A DNA stretch of 64,000 nt from Bagarius yarrelli. Lineage: Eukaryota; Chordata; Actinopteri; Siluriformes; Sisoridae. The stretch lies in contig VCAZ01000003.1 in NCBI GenBank assembly GCA_005784505.1, forward strand, positions 3,752,510-3,816,509, in the 5' to 3' direction. This document shows, one piece after another, positions 39,409 through 51,660 of this stretch (position 1 is the stretch's first letter; the number at the start of each line of letters is the position of its first letter). The notes under the pieces were generated by a model, which had not been told where the DNA came from, made no database searches, and was given only the letters and a program-made list of their open reading frames with translations. The translations under genes were made by a program, and so were the position numbers.

Positions 39409-39514
39409 CTTGAAGAGAAAATCCAATCTGAATAGACAAACAGGAAAAGAAAACCAATCCAACAGAGTCGTGTAAGGTCCACATCGTTTCCATATGATGG
39501 AGAAGATCTCCCAT
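39409..39514 (-). CDS. vstm2a: vstm2a exon 1: start codon and signal peptide
   Basis: Exon 1 encodes a secretory signal peptide and ends in phase 1 at the donor AAG|GTGAGC (GT at 39408-39407). Three in-frame ATGs lie at 39514, 39493 and 39484. The last gives MWTLHDSVGLVFFSCLSIQ and onward, 25 residues before the split Gly codon. I prefer 39484 because it leaves seven residues before the Val-Gly-x-Val-Phe-Phe core, close to the spacing I recall for mammalian VSTM2A. The longest form adds ten residues (MGDLLHHMET). The hydrophobic core is VGLVFFSCLSIQIG, with likely cleavage near the exon end. The exon is interrupted early by the splice donor, so it looks unremarkable as an open frame; recognition rests on the family match and on correct joining to exon 2. 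Confidence 0.85.
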
Positions 39515-39860
39515 CAACCGCAAAAAAACAACAACAATATGTTCCGAATAAGAAAAAAAAGAAAAGTGAGAAGAAAAGGTCGTTTTTGTTGGTGTTAAAA
39601 AGAATTCGATGAGATGTGGTTGGACTTTAAAAGGCGACCGTGTTGCATCGCTTTAACTTCTCAGGTTTAGATGAGACTCCCGGTGAAGTTGTGCGATGAT
39701 GCTGCTCGGCTCTGTGTGCGCGAGCCGCTCAGATGGATGTGAGAATGCCTTCCTCTCGGCGCGCGTGGCCGCTGCTGCTGCTGAAACGTCAGAGCGCGCG
39801 GCTCCCGCCAACGACGCCAAGCTATTGACTGCTCGTCAGACTAAAACCCGATCGGTTTTA
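39515..39860 (-). promoter_or_regulatory. vstm2a: Putative vstm2a promoter / CpG island and 5' UTR
   Basis: Directly upstream of exon 1, the segment 39681-39855 holds 21 CpG dinucleotides in about 175 bp, including gcgcgc runs at 39760 and 39793, in an otherwise AT-rich and CpG-poor window. A CRE-like TGACGTTT is read on the minus strand at about 39785-39792, beside a short (GCT)4 run. A weak TATA-like ccttttaaag (minus strand) lies near 39626-39636. The transcription start is not determinable; the 5' UTR probably begins between 39600 and 39850. Confidence 0.6.
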
Positions 39861-40263
39861 AGATTTAAAATGAAATACATTTCTTAAAACTATGAGTATT
39901 TTTTGTAAAATATTCGGTAATTTAATGTAGAAATAACGCATACTTAAAAACTGTAACATATTTTAAAATGAATGCATGTTTTTTTTTTACAAGAATTTCT
40001 GGTCGGATTTGTCCCAAAAAAAACAAAAACAAAAAAACCCTCGATGCAATAAAGTGGAGGTGCCATTTGAGCCTGGGGTTTTTAGAATCGGGTATGCACC
40101 TCGTAGAGAAAATGCACCTCATAGAGATCTGTTTCTGATTTCCCATGGCATCCCCCAGGACAGAAAAAAATAGAGAAATGAATTTATACTGAATGGATAA
40201 ACACTAAATTTGTGCATAAATTTATTTGGGTGTCAACAATAAGAAGACTGACTGTAAGGACAA

Positions 40264-40399
40264 ACATTCATTCATTCACTTTCTAAACCCTCTGATTACC
40301 TAATTCGGGGTCACAGGGATCTGTTGGAGCCTATCACAGCCGTCTCTGAAAGGGCGAAAGGCAGGAGGAGTAAACACTGGACAGGTAGCCAGTCCATCA
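40264..40399 (-). repeat. SINE family B, reverse partial copy (tail)
   Basis: Starts with an ATTC run, then 'ggggtcacagggatctgttggagcctatcacagccgt' and 'acaggtagccagtccatc'. The head is missing. Confidence 0.8.
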
Positions 40400-40938
40400 G
40401 GATGAACATTTTAGGTTATAATGTACTTTTTTTGCCGTTCATTGTGCGTATCAGTTATACATCTTCTGTTCCACAAATGTGCAACACAAATGTTGGTCCT
40501 GTAAGGATGTTCCTTTCCTACAAAAAAACTGTTTTGGCTCACAGTATCTGAAATTGATATTACAGAATTTTTTTTTGCTCAGCCAAGGATGTCGCACCAC
40601 TGTTGCTCTTCGTTTCTGCTCACGTAAGAACCTTACACTGCCACCTTGTTTTGCTTAGCATGTCACTCTGCTTCCTTTCTTAGATGATAATGTTGACTGC
40701 TTTACAGTTAAATAACCACAATCCTATACTTGCAGCCTATTTCTTAGCTCCATTTAAAACAATGGCTTGGACATTACGACAATGGTATCAGGTAAATACA
40801 TGTATCACATCGAGCTTTGAGGTATTCTACTAATTGAATTCTGCTTGTCATTTTTACATTTTTACTGTCATATACATATATATATACTTTATAAATATAA
40901 AGTGTCAGTCAAATAGTATATATTTAAGTGAGAACGAG

Positions 40939-41109
40939 AGGAAGTAGTGGCTTATTGGTTAAGGTGTTGGGCGGATATCAGAAGGACACGGGTTTAATTT
41001 CCACCACCACCAAGTTACCACCGCTGTGTCCTTGAGCAAGGCCCTTAACCTCCAATTGAGATAAATGTAGATCGCTCTGGATAAGGGCGTCTGTTGAATG
41101 CTGTAAATA
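40939..41109 (+). repeat. SINE family A, forward copy
   Basis: Head 'ggaagtagtggcttattggttaaggtgttgg', middle 'ccttgagcaaggcccttaacc', tail 'tcgctctggataagggcgtctg'. Confidence 0.88.
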
Positions 41110-41922
41110 GACATTACTTTTTTACAATTTCTAAATTAAACCTAATTTAGCAGATTCTAATAATTTTTGCTTGGTAAACACTATTGTATGCCTCTATAAA
41201 TCCCTGTATGTGTTTCCTCAGGGAAATAAATTACAAACCCTTTAATTGCTTTAAAGAATGTGTACACCTTGTGTGATGAACACTGAATCAGGCTTTACTG
41301 TAGTAGAACTGCCAACTCATATCAGGATATCTGGATAAAAGTAACCTTTGCAATAACTTGTATTCCTTTGGGCAGTTTCTGGCTGGGTTGGTACTAAATA
41401 GTGTTAGACAAGGAATGGCTGACCTCAGCAATTATGGTGTGAGAATTCAGTACAAGTAAATGCAATTCTACTGAGATTGCAATTTAAGATATAGTAATTA
41501 AAAAGCTATAAAGCTCTATTGATGATGGCAGCAATGTAGAGCTGCATAATAATTTATACAAATATAAAAGGGTTTTGGCTAAACATGGTTTGTCATTGTT
41601 TTTTTTTTTGGAATGGCATCACAGCATTCCGTACAAAAGTGGCCAGCAAAGAGCTGCAATCCAATGATCCCTGTGGTAGATAGGCAATACAAGGTTGCAC
41701 TTCTACATTATCATATTACTTTATGATGGTATATGCTGGAAAAGGAGCTACCATTAGTTTCAGGTATGTATTCACTTCAAATTGAAAAGGAAATTATAAT
41801 GAGATGGATTATAATATATTAAAATGGAGCACTTTCCCCTCCTTTCTCTCTTAAAAGCAAAGACATCTACTTTGCTTGGGAAGCAGAAACCGTAAACCTA
41901 ATGATAAGTAGCTATCCAGTGC

Positions 41923-42055
41923 GGTGGGCAGTAGTAGCTTAAATAGTCGAGGTTTTAGTTTGTTGAGTGGTGAAGCGGGATTCAAGCCTCATTACTGCCA
42001 AGCTGCAACTGCTGGGCCCTTAAGCAAGGACCTTGACCCTCTGCTTCAGGGGTGC
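41923..42055 (+). repeat. SINE family A, diverged forward copy
   Basis: Middle segment 'gccaagctgcaactgctgggcccttaagcaaggaccttgaccct' is clear. The head is poor and the usual tail is absent. Confidence 0.6.
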
Positions 42056-42492
42056 GATATCATGACTGAATGTCCACTATATGACCCTAAATTACCATAA
42101 CTTACTAATACTGTGCAGTAATGTATACATAAAAAAACATTTATATAATAATATATTCTGGTTTTGTCCATTATGCTGCCAGAGCTTTTTTGGTTTTTAT
42201 AATACCGTCTCTAAGATTATGCATGTAACCTTGGTTCCCCACTGAAAGGAAATGCTGTGCAACCTTACTCATGGTTAGGCCCTGGATCACTGGGCTTTCA
42301 CGAGTGCACGCTGTTGGGAACCTGCTCGCAGTGCCGAATAAATCACCATCCATCCGCTGGCCTGTTCACAATGATGGAGCACATGAACATCAGGTGCGCC
42401 ATATTGTAGAGGCCTACTTCTACTAGTGATTATCACACAGGATGTATACACTTATTAAACTACAAGTATTAAGCAATGTGAGAGTTTGTAAG

Positions 42493-42768
42493 TTATTTCC
42501 TGAGGAAAATCAAATCGTTACCTAGCTGCTCCGAAGCAGATAAATAACAGGTCTGGGCCGCGCGGACAAATCTCGTCAATGCGCTCACAGGGCAGAGACA
42601 GTTTGCCCTTTCCTGTTCTGGATCCTGAAAGAGAGGGGGGCAGAGAGCGTGCAGCACTATGGAACCTGGCCTTTTGGTCAGCACCTTGTGTATGTACCCG
42701 GGATGAAATTGGAGAAATGCCTTAACCCTGCCTGCTGCGAAATCCAGGCATGTAGGTAAGGCAGACAC
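42493..42768 (-). pseudogene. Tyrosine recombinase fragment, DIRS type
   Basis: An open stretch on the minus strand includes PGYIHKVLTKRPGSIVLHAL and, further on, LFQDPEQERANCLCPVSALT, which I recognise from fish DIRS-type tyrosine recombinases. It covers only the region before the catalytic Arg-His-Arg-Tyr box, which is not present. There is no sensible start codon context and the frame is closed on both sides, so this is a relic rather than a host gene. Confidence 0.6.
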
Positions 42769-42882
42769 TGCTTGGAGGTGTTTTCAGGGTCAGGTGTTTC
42801 ACCGAGCCCCCCTTGTTTGGTTAAAATGGGGGCCACACAGCAACTACAGAACCACCACCAGGTCCTAAGACAGGAACTTTAC

Positions 42883-42905
42883 ACACACACACACACACAC
42901 ACACT
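42883..42905. repeat. AC microsatellite
   Basis: About eleven AC units, inside the DIRS-like remnant. Confidence 0.95.
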
Positions 42906-43619
42906 ACAGACACACCCCTGAGGGTACAGTAGGCCACGATAGGTAGATGCGGACAGTCCCGCAGCAAACTCCAGGCTTACACCCACTAGGCAGTTTGCTG
43001 GATACGGATACTTGTGACTACACAAGACACTAAAAAGTTTCCATTTCAGGGCTATTTCTTCCTGGTAGTGGGGCTCTGGAATTTAAGATGGTCTACAACC
43101 CCGTCTGTGAGACCTGCTGCTAGGAGCTGTGCCTCTTCAGGGGCTTCTGTCCCCCCACAAGGTCCGGGGCAACTCTACTTGGCCCAGCCACTCTGCTCCA
43201 AGCCCCCACCCAGCAGCCCCGAAAACCCGGGAGCAGCATAGAAGGACACAGCTGGACGATCTCATTAAAGAGAGCAAGCCTAGAGCGGAGCGTGTGACGC
43301 TGCAACTGCAAGAGACAAGTCACACACTGCTTGTGTGCGTCCGAGCCTGGGATGAACTGTAACTTGTAGCTTGTTTCCCCATGCTTTGTGTTTTGGCATG
43401 ATTGCTGACTTAACAGAACCACACACTGAAGAAAAGAAGCTCACTTACTTTAGCTGGATGCTCACCTTCGTAATTCCTGGGTGATGATGTTCCGCTTTCC
43501 TATTGGCATGGTTCCAAATAAAAGTCAAGACTGCGGTCACGCAGGAAGTGTTTTATTAGCGTTGTGACACAGCTCGCGTTCCCAAAGGGGAATCAGTTTT
43601 TAACATTTTTACCCTGCTA

Positions 43620-45265
43620 CATTGTACATTTATGTTGCACAGTCTGTATATTTGATAATTTGGATCACAAAGTATTTTATGCAGCTAGAGAATTTCTATT
43701 GCCTTTAACTATTGGCTCAACTCATAGAATTTTTCATGGTAGAAGTCTATCATAAAAATTGCATCAGCATTTCTAGACAAAAAATGTTATAAAAAATGAT
43801 TTATTTAGAAAATATCCTGCATTGATCATATTATATAAACAGCAACACTCCTGTATTATTATAAGGTTAATGTTTTCTCTGGTTATGATTTTTTTGTGTT
43901 GTGTTTGCCTGTTCAGGGCTGATTAAGCACTGATTACCTTATTTGGACTTTGTTAATGAGTCTCATCTTATTTGTTCTCTCATTGTTTCTACTTATCCCT
44001 AACACTCACTGTTAAGTAAGGTATTATTCCCTTTTCGATTCATTAAAGCCTTTTTACTATATGCAATAATTCTTAGTCATTTTATAAGCATCAGTATGTA
44101 TGGGTTTTACCCTTCGCCTTTTTTTGGTAATGCTTAAAAAAAGGAATGCAAGATCTTTACTCTTCTTGTACCCTAAGAGCAATTATGCAAATTGTACAGT
44201 TGTAGTTATTTTGTTTGCAATAATTTAGCCTCACAGTTTAAAATTGTCATTATTCTTAATTGGTTTAAGCATAGAGAGATCCAGCCACACAAACATTGCT
44301 CTAAATGATTCCCAAATATAAAAACTGTTATATATGCCAGATCCCAGATAAACTACCACTAGTACCTGGTCCTATTTTATTTTGCAACCAGCCAAAGATA
44401 TTAAATGATTAACTTAATCTTTAACTAGTTTCTAACTGATTTATTCTTATAGAAATCACAATCTTGCACTGGCCATGGTGTGGCACTTCCAAACACAAAA
44501 TAAGCCTAAGGCCATGATGACAAAGCTTGATCCAACCTCTGAAGCATAATTTTAGTGAAATATCCAAGTGTCAGTTTGTTTCTCTGCAACTGGAGCAGGA
44601 GAGCTTGTTAAAAACAGATTAGTGGCTAATAAACAGGCTGTCCACTTAACATCATTTACAGTTTTAATACTATCAAGAGAAGTACAAAACAGAAACCGTA
44701 TGAAACTATACCGACTACACTAAACCAGCTATACTGACTACACTAGTTGATTTATTACTAGGAACCAAGAAAAAGAAGCAAAAAGATTATCATGTCTTGA
44801 TTTGAATATATTCAACTGGTGGAATTCATCCAAGTTTCAATTTAAAATAATAAAAGGGGACCCATGAAAGCTTTGTGCAATCTTCTCTAACTAGATGTCT
44901 GGCTGCTGTGTGGACAGTGATGAGCAAGAAAGATAGCCTGATTTGGAAAATGTGGAAAGTCTAGGACTAAAAGTAAATTATGAGAAGAGCCATTTCCTGC
45001 CTATGCAGACTGTACAAGTCACAGGTATAAAGGTTTGAAGATCATACAGGCAGGCAGAAAATTGGCTTCAAAATAGGCTGCATTTATGTGTGACTGTGTG
45101 TACAAGAAACACTGTCTTTATTCCTATGTTTGTATGCTAATAAATGCCAATTATCCATCTTTTTACCAAACATTAGCATTATTTGCAAACAAAATTCTAC
45201 TGAAAGCAAAGCTTACACTAAACCATTCCTTAACTATAGAACTGTAAGTAGCATATCATATGATA
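43620..45265. other. AT-rich intergenic, nothing recognised
   Basis: No coding signal, no clear repeat family. Confidence 0.5.
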
Positions 45266-45271
45266 AATGTT

Positions 45272-45417
45272 TATAACAACGATTCTGAAGCTTAATTGCA
45301 AAAAGCTATTCAAATTTTTTTTATATATGTATATAAAAAACACCCCTGGTATGTTATATAATTAGAATATGCATTCAAATTTAAGTAGCTTTTTGCAATT
45401 AAGCTTCAGAATTGTTG

Positions 45418-45422
<5 letters not shown>
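45272..45422. mobile_element. Foldback hairpin, MITE-like
   Basis: Arms 45272-45317 and 45377-45422 are inverted copies of 46 bp with three mismatches, around a 59-nt AT-rich loop. The right arm runs directly into a TA microsatellite. There is no coding content. Confidence 0.8.

Positions 45423-45483
<61 letters not shown>
45419..45483. repeat. TA microsatellite
   Basis: About 65 bp of pure TA abutting the foldback hairpin. Confidence 0.95.
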
Positions 45484-45484
<1 letters not shown>

Positions 45485-47739
45485 ATAAATACTGTATAGT
45501 TATTTGTACCCATCTTAAAATAGGCAGATGTTCTATATATAATGATGTTACTAGCAGTTACCAAAGTGTTAACATTAGAAATGTGTTATCTGAGCCCACA
45601 TCACTGTTTAGGCAATATCTTGGCGATATCATAAAAAATCCATGTCTTTCTGCATTGAGCCATTGGTCCCAACTGTCTTGTTCGATGTATGCTCTCAAAT
45701 GTTTCTCCCTGCAAATAAAAATTTTAACAGTAAAGGTATCCCAGCAATCTTGAGTGGAGGCATGTGAAGAAAACTGGAAATATAAATGTTCCTAAAAGCT
45801 ACTTTTTTATGAACCTCTAAAAGGGTTACACATACCCACTTTTGTCAGTTTTGTGCATTGTTATACAAGTAATGTCATTCATATTTCTTTATGTAAGTAT
45901 TCAATTTATTGTACATGACAAAGGGATGAATGAGGGCCGGTTCTAGGCATGGGCAGGGATGGGCTGAGCCTACCAAAACGTCTGTCTTGCCCACCTAATC
46001 AAAATTTGGTAAAGACAGCGGCATACAAAAATGTTTTTATTTTCTTATGTATGATTTGTGATTTGATAAAAGCAGTCTTAGGTGGATTCTGTGTTGAGAA
46101 ATTGAAGAAGGAGTGTAGAAACCCAGACCAAACACAACGCAAAACCAAACAGTTTCCCGTTTTTGATAATATATAAACCTTTGTTTGAAATTTTAAAAAC
46201 ATATTTGTGCTAATATTAACCTAATATAACACATCTTCTTAACCAAAAGACCAAACAAGAATATTAGTACAACAATATTTTTGCTATTCCATTATTTAAT
46301 AAGCTGAATGCTAACAGGCTATCATCTCCTCAACCCCAACCCTTAAAAATTGCCAACCTGGGATATCAGTCTGCAAACCCTTGTTCGCAAGAACCAGGCC
46401 TGGGATGAATTATTGTCCATATTAAACTAACTGTTTTTTTTAAAATAATCTTTGTAAATGTACCAGACAAATGTATTAATATTAGTGGATGAACAGTATG
46501 GACGTAAATACGTATAATATAGTGATCTATTATGAAGTTTGTTGTCATGGGATCGAGTTTTTTAAATGGATGATCCCCTTAGTCTAGTTTGCAAAGAAAA
46601 AAAGTCTTCAAAAACTGATTACCCTGTTAAATGATATGTACTGTATAAACTGTTACTTTGGATAAATTGTTACTGTCCTTAGTAATGAGGATCCTGTCCA
46701 CAGGATGTAGCAAATCTCTCTCCATTCTCTTTGTGCCCTGATTGCTTACTCAACAATTTCTAATACGATAGAGATAAAAAAAATTCCTTTCTCCTAAAAG
46801 TTCCAAAGAAGGCCTCTATTTTTGTGTTTTCCAGGTCTTTATGTATGGTTAACCTTAAGTAAACATATCCATCTATTAATCTTGTAAGGAATTTGTCTCT
46901 TAGTTAGTTTCACATATTTAAACCTGTTTAACCATTTATTTTAGGCTTGTAGGCCATTTTTATTGTCAGGGTCTCTGTATTAGTTTTGCCATTTGGCAGC
47001 TGCTGGTAAAGGAAAGGGACAGATGTTCTCTTTCGCCAATGCTTTCTGCAATATTCCTTTTTACTACAATTTTCAGTGACTAGAGAGAAGATATGACAGA
47101 AGTGGTTGACGTTGATGTTGACGAGAGAACTATGACACAGCCACATGATCTATGTGGTGGTATAGAGAGTAAGATATAGATAAAGATTTTTTTTTCAACA
47201 TCATTATATTTAGTTTGTTCATAATTGTCAGGAATACACCAGTCCTCCACAATGTTCCAGTGGTTTATAGAAATAACTGGAAACATTACTAAATATACTT
47301 ATTGCCATGTTCATAAAACCAGTTAATGGCAACCTTTTCTCTACAGAATGGTGCATTATAGGAATGTTATAGTGCAATACTATATGCAGTATTGTGCAAC
47401 ACTACGTGAATTATAAGTAGCCATTAAAGGTAGTTAATGTAGATAAATTGTGGTCATTAGAGATGCACATTGTCAACAACAACGATTAAATAAGACATTT
47501 TTAACTGATATTTTAGAAGGAAAATCATGCAGAATACATTCCCCACACCAGTAGGTGGTCATGATGTTGGTCAAATTTTACCATCTTTGTTTTCAGAAGT
47601 CAAGATGCATCAGATCAAATTTAGGCGAGCCTGTTACCAATATATCCTTAGACACTTAGTCTTAGCTGATAGGATCCTAAACAAATTTATTCTTCTGTTT
47701 TATGGGTTGTGCATTCTGAGATTGCTTATGAGTTGCTGT

Positions 47740-48080
47740 CTGCTTGAATCAGACTTGTCATTGACCCCACTCATTCAGGAAATGATGTGTTTTTCCATCC
47801 GCAGAAATGGTGCTCACTGTTTCTTTGCCCTTATTGCAGCATTCCAAGTAAAATCTGGTGATAGTTGTGCCCAAAACCACCCTGCCTGACACAATCATGC
47901 TATAATCAAAATAACCGAGATCACTTTTTCCATCCACATTAGGATGGTTTATCTGAACATCACAAGATGCTGGGTTATATCTTAATGTTTTATGCATTGC
48001 ACTACTGCCCCATAATTAGACAATTTTGTTGCATGTGTAGGCACCCATGTTTACTAATTAGGTATTCAGTGAGTGTACAT
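47740..48080. mobile_element. DNA transposon remnant, probably Tc1/mariner group
   Basis: The stretch 'cacaatcatgctataatcaaaataaccgagatcac' followed by 'ggatggtttatctgaacatcac' and 'ttttatgcattgcactactgcc' matches, from memory, a widely spread fish transposon segment. Ends are not defined and no intact frame belongs to it. Confidence 0.45.
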
Positions 48081-48594
48081 TCTTACGATTTTGTGACAGC
48101 GATTCTCCTTAGGGAAGTGCCACTTGGGACATGTTTCCCAGAATTTGACACAGATCTGCTATTCAACAATAAGTTTCAATTTAATTTTAGTGACCTTTCT
48201 CTATTCCTTATCTCATAGACAGTTTTCATTCCAATGGATTTAAAATGTCTGTTGGATTGTTTGATTATTTGATTATGATATAGATTTCACCATCCTAAAC
48301 CCTTTCCCTGGAGTACCCAATGTCTTACATGGTGATCTGCTTTTAAAATGTCCGGTAATAAATACTTAAATATAATACTGCATTTTGGGGACTTTTTGAG
48401 TTATAGTGCATAGCGTTCCATATTACAGTTTTTTTCTGGTTTAACATTCCAAATGTTAGGATGTTAGGAGCTCCTTCCTGAAAAACAAATAATAGAATAC
48501 TTCTAAAACGAAGTAAAACTAATAATAAATTTGCTGAACTTTGGCTTGCTTGCCATAGATGATAGTAGCCCAATCTTCTGTGCTTCCAGTTGTC

Positions 48595-48975
48595 AGGGGT
48601 AGTCCACTGAGGCGAGACAGATTGAGAATCCAAGTGCAGTTTATTAACAGTGTAACTATTTACAAAAGACCATAGCAGGACCACAGTGATAACAGGGAAC
48701 AACAAACCACGAAGACAAGACAGACAGAGGGGCTATAAATACACAAGACTAATGAACTAAACAAGACACACCTGAGACAATCAACACCACATGACCCAAC
48801 CAATGAAAACAGGACACAGAGACAAAGGGGACACAGAGAAAGTAAAACAAAACATGACAGAAGCTAGCCTAGCTGGCTAACCTAGCCGCTAAGCTAACAA
48901 AACAAAACAAAAAGACAAGAAACAACAAGAAAACAATACAAGAAACATGAAAACCTTACACCAGTACACAATTAT
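48595..48975 (-). mobile_element. LTR-like or retroposon terminal sequence
   Basis: On the minus strand it reads T-rich with 'attggttgggtcatgtgg', 'tgtctcaggtgtgtcttg' and an AATAAA (plus tttatt at 48640-48645) shortly before the end at 'ggactacccctgaca'. It resembles solo long-terminal pieces common in fish. No target-site duplication was found. Confidence 0.4.
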
Positions 48976-49744
48976 GAGAACTATGTAATTTGATTTCTGT
49001 AATAAATAATGTCGAAAAATAGTAATTCAGACACAGTATTAAAAAAAAAAAAACATTACATTTTCCTTGTGCAGCTACTAGGAGATCTAGACAGTTATTG
49101 ATTTAGTTTTTGAAGCTTAGAACTGCAGCATGAGCTTTGCTGGGTCAATTTTTTTCCTTCCGAGCTGCTTTAGAGCAACAGATATCTGCTGAAACTATTG
49201 AACATGGGCTTCTTGTATCTGATCCTAATATTAAGGATCCATTGCCTACAAACCAGACAACTGTGTGCATTTACAAAAATACAATCAGGCAAAGGACTAT
49301 TCAAAAGTGCAAACCAGGCATCAGGCAAAAAGTCAAACAGCATGTAGAAATTTCTAAAGAATTATTTACAAAACACATTTTGCTACCAGCCAAGATGTCA
49401 GCACTGTCAAATATCTTTGGGATAATGTAGAAAAAACAAATGATGTGGTCATCACAGGATACCAAAATAATCATTAAAGATAAATCCTCGATGTTGGATT
49501 TATCTTAAAATGTGTTCATAATCCACAAGGTTACTAAATTAGACAAGTAGCTGATATTAAAGGGAAATAAGCAAGCTAGTTTAAGAATTTTGGAAACTAA
49601 TAATTTATTGGCTAAGAAATCAGGAATTCTATAATAATTAAAATAGACACTCTTCATTACTCATACTGCACATACATTTTTTAGAATAATGACATAAACA
49701 ACACATATGGTCATCTAAAAATAGGAAAAATATACATAACTATA

Positions 49745-49876
49745 GGGCAGCATGGTAGCTTAGTGGTTAGCACCGTTGCCTCACAGCAAGAAGACCTGGG
49801 TTCGATTCTCAAGCAGGGGCCCCTCAGTGTTAAGTTTGTATGTTCTTCATGTGCTTGTGTGGGTTTCCTAGTGCCC
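49745..49876 (+). repeat. SINE family B, head only
   Basis: 'gggcagcatggtagcttagtggttagcaccgttgcctcacagcaagaagacctgggttcgattc' then truncation after 'gtgtgggtttcctag'. Confidence 0.85.
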
Positions 49877-50528
49877 ACATAATCAAATTGGATTTGTTGT
49901 TTGATCTGAAATTATTTATTTTAATACTGTTTGAAACTTTGCACATTTAGACATTCATACGTAAGTCTGCTTCAGGCCTCTAATGTATTTTGATTTCCAG
50001 CCACCTTTAATGAATAAGGGTCAGTATCAATTTAATAATGCAGACAGAAGTATAAACCTTCATAAATAGAACAAAGCTCGAATGCTTATTGCTCTAAATT
50101 GGATTTAGCTCAGGGAGTTTCCATTTACAGAAGAATTACTTGTACTTTTAAGTCATGGCTATTGAGTTACACTAATTCCAGCCTGTCTGTGGCGAATCTG
50201 ATTATAATCAAACCCCAGAGCAGATGTTCAATATACAAAAGAGTTTTTAAGAAACAGTAAATGCTCCAGCATTTGGATTCCCATAGTAATAAACCTCTTG
50301 TATCTGTGTTTGCAGATTAGAGTGGATTGCGCCTGCTCCTAGGTATTTAATTTTCTAATTGCTCATAAAAAACATCTAAACATTGGAACATATACTTTAA
50401 TGATATTTAATATTTCACGTAGTATATGACACCTCAACCCACATGCGCCATTGCGCCCTGGTTCCTTCCGGTCCCACCCCTCTCTCCCTCCATCCCTGTC
50501 TGGTTAAATAAAGGCAAAAGCCCAAAAA

Positions 50529-50890
50529 CAGCACGGTGGCTTAGTGGTTAGGTCACAGCAAAAAGTCCCAGGTTCGATTCCCAGACAGGGGTCTTTCTGT
50601 GTGAAGTTTGCATGTTCTCGCCATGCTTTTATAGGTTTACTCCGGGTACTTCGGTTTCTTTCCACAGTCCAAAAACATGTATGTTAGGTTGATTGGTGAT
50701 TCTAAATTGCCCATAGGAGTGAGTGTGAGTTTGTGTGTAGTCCAGGGTGTACCCTTACTGCCTTTCACCCTTTCAGACACGGCTGGGATAGGCCCCAGCA
50801 GATCCCAGTGACCCTGAAATAGGGATTAAGCAAGCATAGAAGATGAATGAATAAACGAATGAATGAACGAATGAATGAATGAATGAATGA
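50529..50890 (+). repeat. SINE family B, full length with GAAT tail
   Basis: Head 'cagcacggtggcttagtggtta', B-box 'ggttcgattcc' at 50570-50580, complete body, and a (GAAT)n tail at 50845-50890. It is flanked by AAAAGCCCAAAAAC (50516-50529) and AAAAGCCCCAAAAC (50891-50904), a 14-bp target-site duplication with one change. Confidence 0.9.
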
Positions 50891-51660
50891 AAAAGCCCCA
50901 AAACTATAACTTAAAAAATAAATATTTGTGAATATGGGCACTAAGTGAACTAAGGACAAACATTTTGTGATATTATTGATTAAAATGTGATTAAATTTCA
51001 TTCAACTCTTATTTATATAAAGAAAATGTATGTGTTACAAATAAAAACGTAAAGTCCTGTCTTGAAAAACACTAACCTAAGCTCAGGTTTAGGAACTTAT
51101 AATTAAGTGATTGATTAAACATGGTTTCTTATCCTTGGCGATGATGTTGATACAGCAGTAAAAAGGAAGCCATGTCAAAATAAATAATGCATTTATCATG
51201 TCAGATTTAGTTAAGATCAAATCTAGGCCTTCTTGCTAGTATGTTGGCCTAAATCTAATATAACACTGATTTTATAAAATATTTGCAGCAGGAAGTTATT
51301 CCCAAGATGGTTTTTTTTCTTCCCGCATTGCTTTCCACTGCTATCAGTGAGTAGAATAATGCAAATACAATGAGCTCTCTCTTTCTAAAGCATGTGCCTC
51401 TTCTCTTCAGTTTGCTCACCCACTCAATGGGAACTCCTGCAGAGTAAATACCAGACCTGCCAGCGACCACCTCTGTTTGCAGGAACTGCTGATTTTGACC
51501 TTTCTTTTATTAGATACCATCTTCATTTGGGAATTTCTTTTCATTTCGCCAACATATTTTATTGTGTTAAGTAAGAGCAATAGAATATTTCTTGTATCTG
51601 GAACCAGTCAGACAACAGAAGAGTGAACTTAGTTCATTTATTACAAACTGTGTTTTACAT

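Larger units (their letters stand above)
42205..43610 (-). mobile_element. DIRS-like retroelement remnant, internally deleted
   Basis: Terminal segments 'taaccttggttccccactgaaagg' (about 42227-42250) and 'gcgttcccaaaggggaatcag' (about 43578-43598) resemble the end repeats of fish DIRS elements. Between them on the minus strand is a tyrosine-recombinase fragment. Reverse transcriptase and RNase H are not seen, so most of the coding region is missing. GC content is clearly above the flanks. Confidence 0.55.

Noticed and set aside
40010..40180. Exon near the promoter ('gatttcccatggcatcccccagg')
   Set aside because: Frames exist on both strands but no family is recognised, and the imperfect direct repeat 'gcacctcgtagagaaaat' / 'gcacctcatagaga' is better described as local duplication.
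47527..47889. 120-residue open frame as a gene
   Set aside because: No recognised motif, and its 3' half overlaps a transposon remnant. No splice or start context supports it.
49137..49430. 97-residue open frame as a gene
   Set aside because: Composition is plausible, but I recognise no family, there is no neighbouring exon, and such lengths occur by chance in 64 kb.
50845..50890. Short tandem array as a CRISPR-like or satellite locus
   Set aside because: It is the (GAAT)n tail of a SINE.
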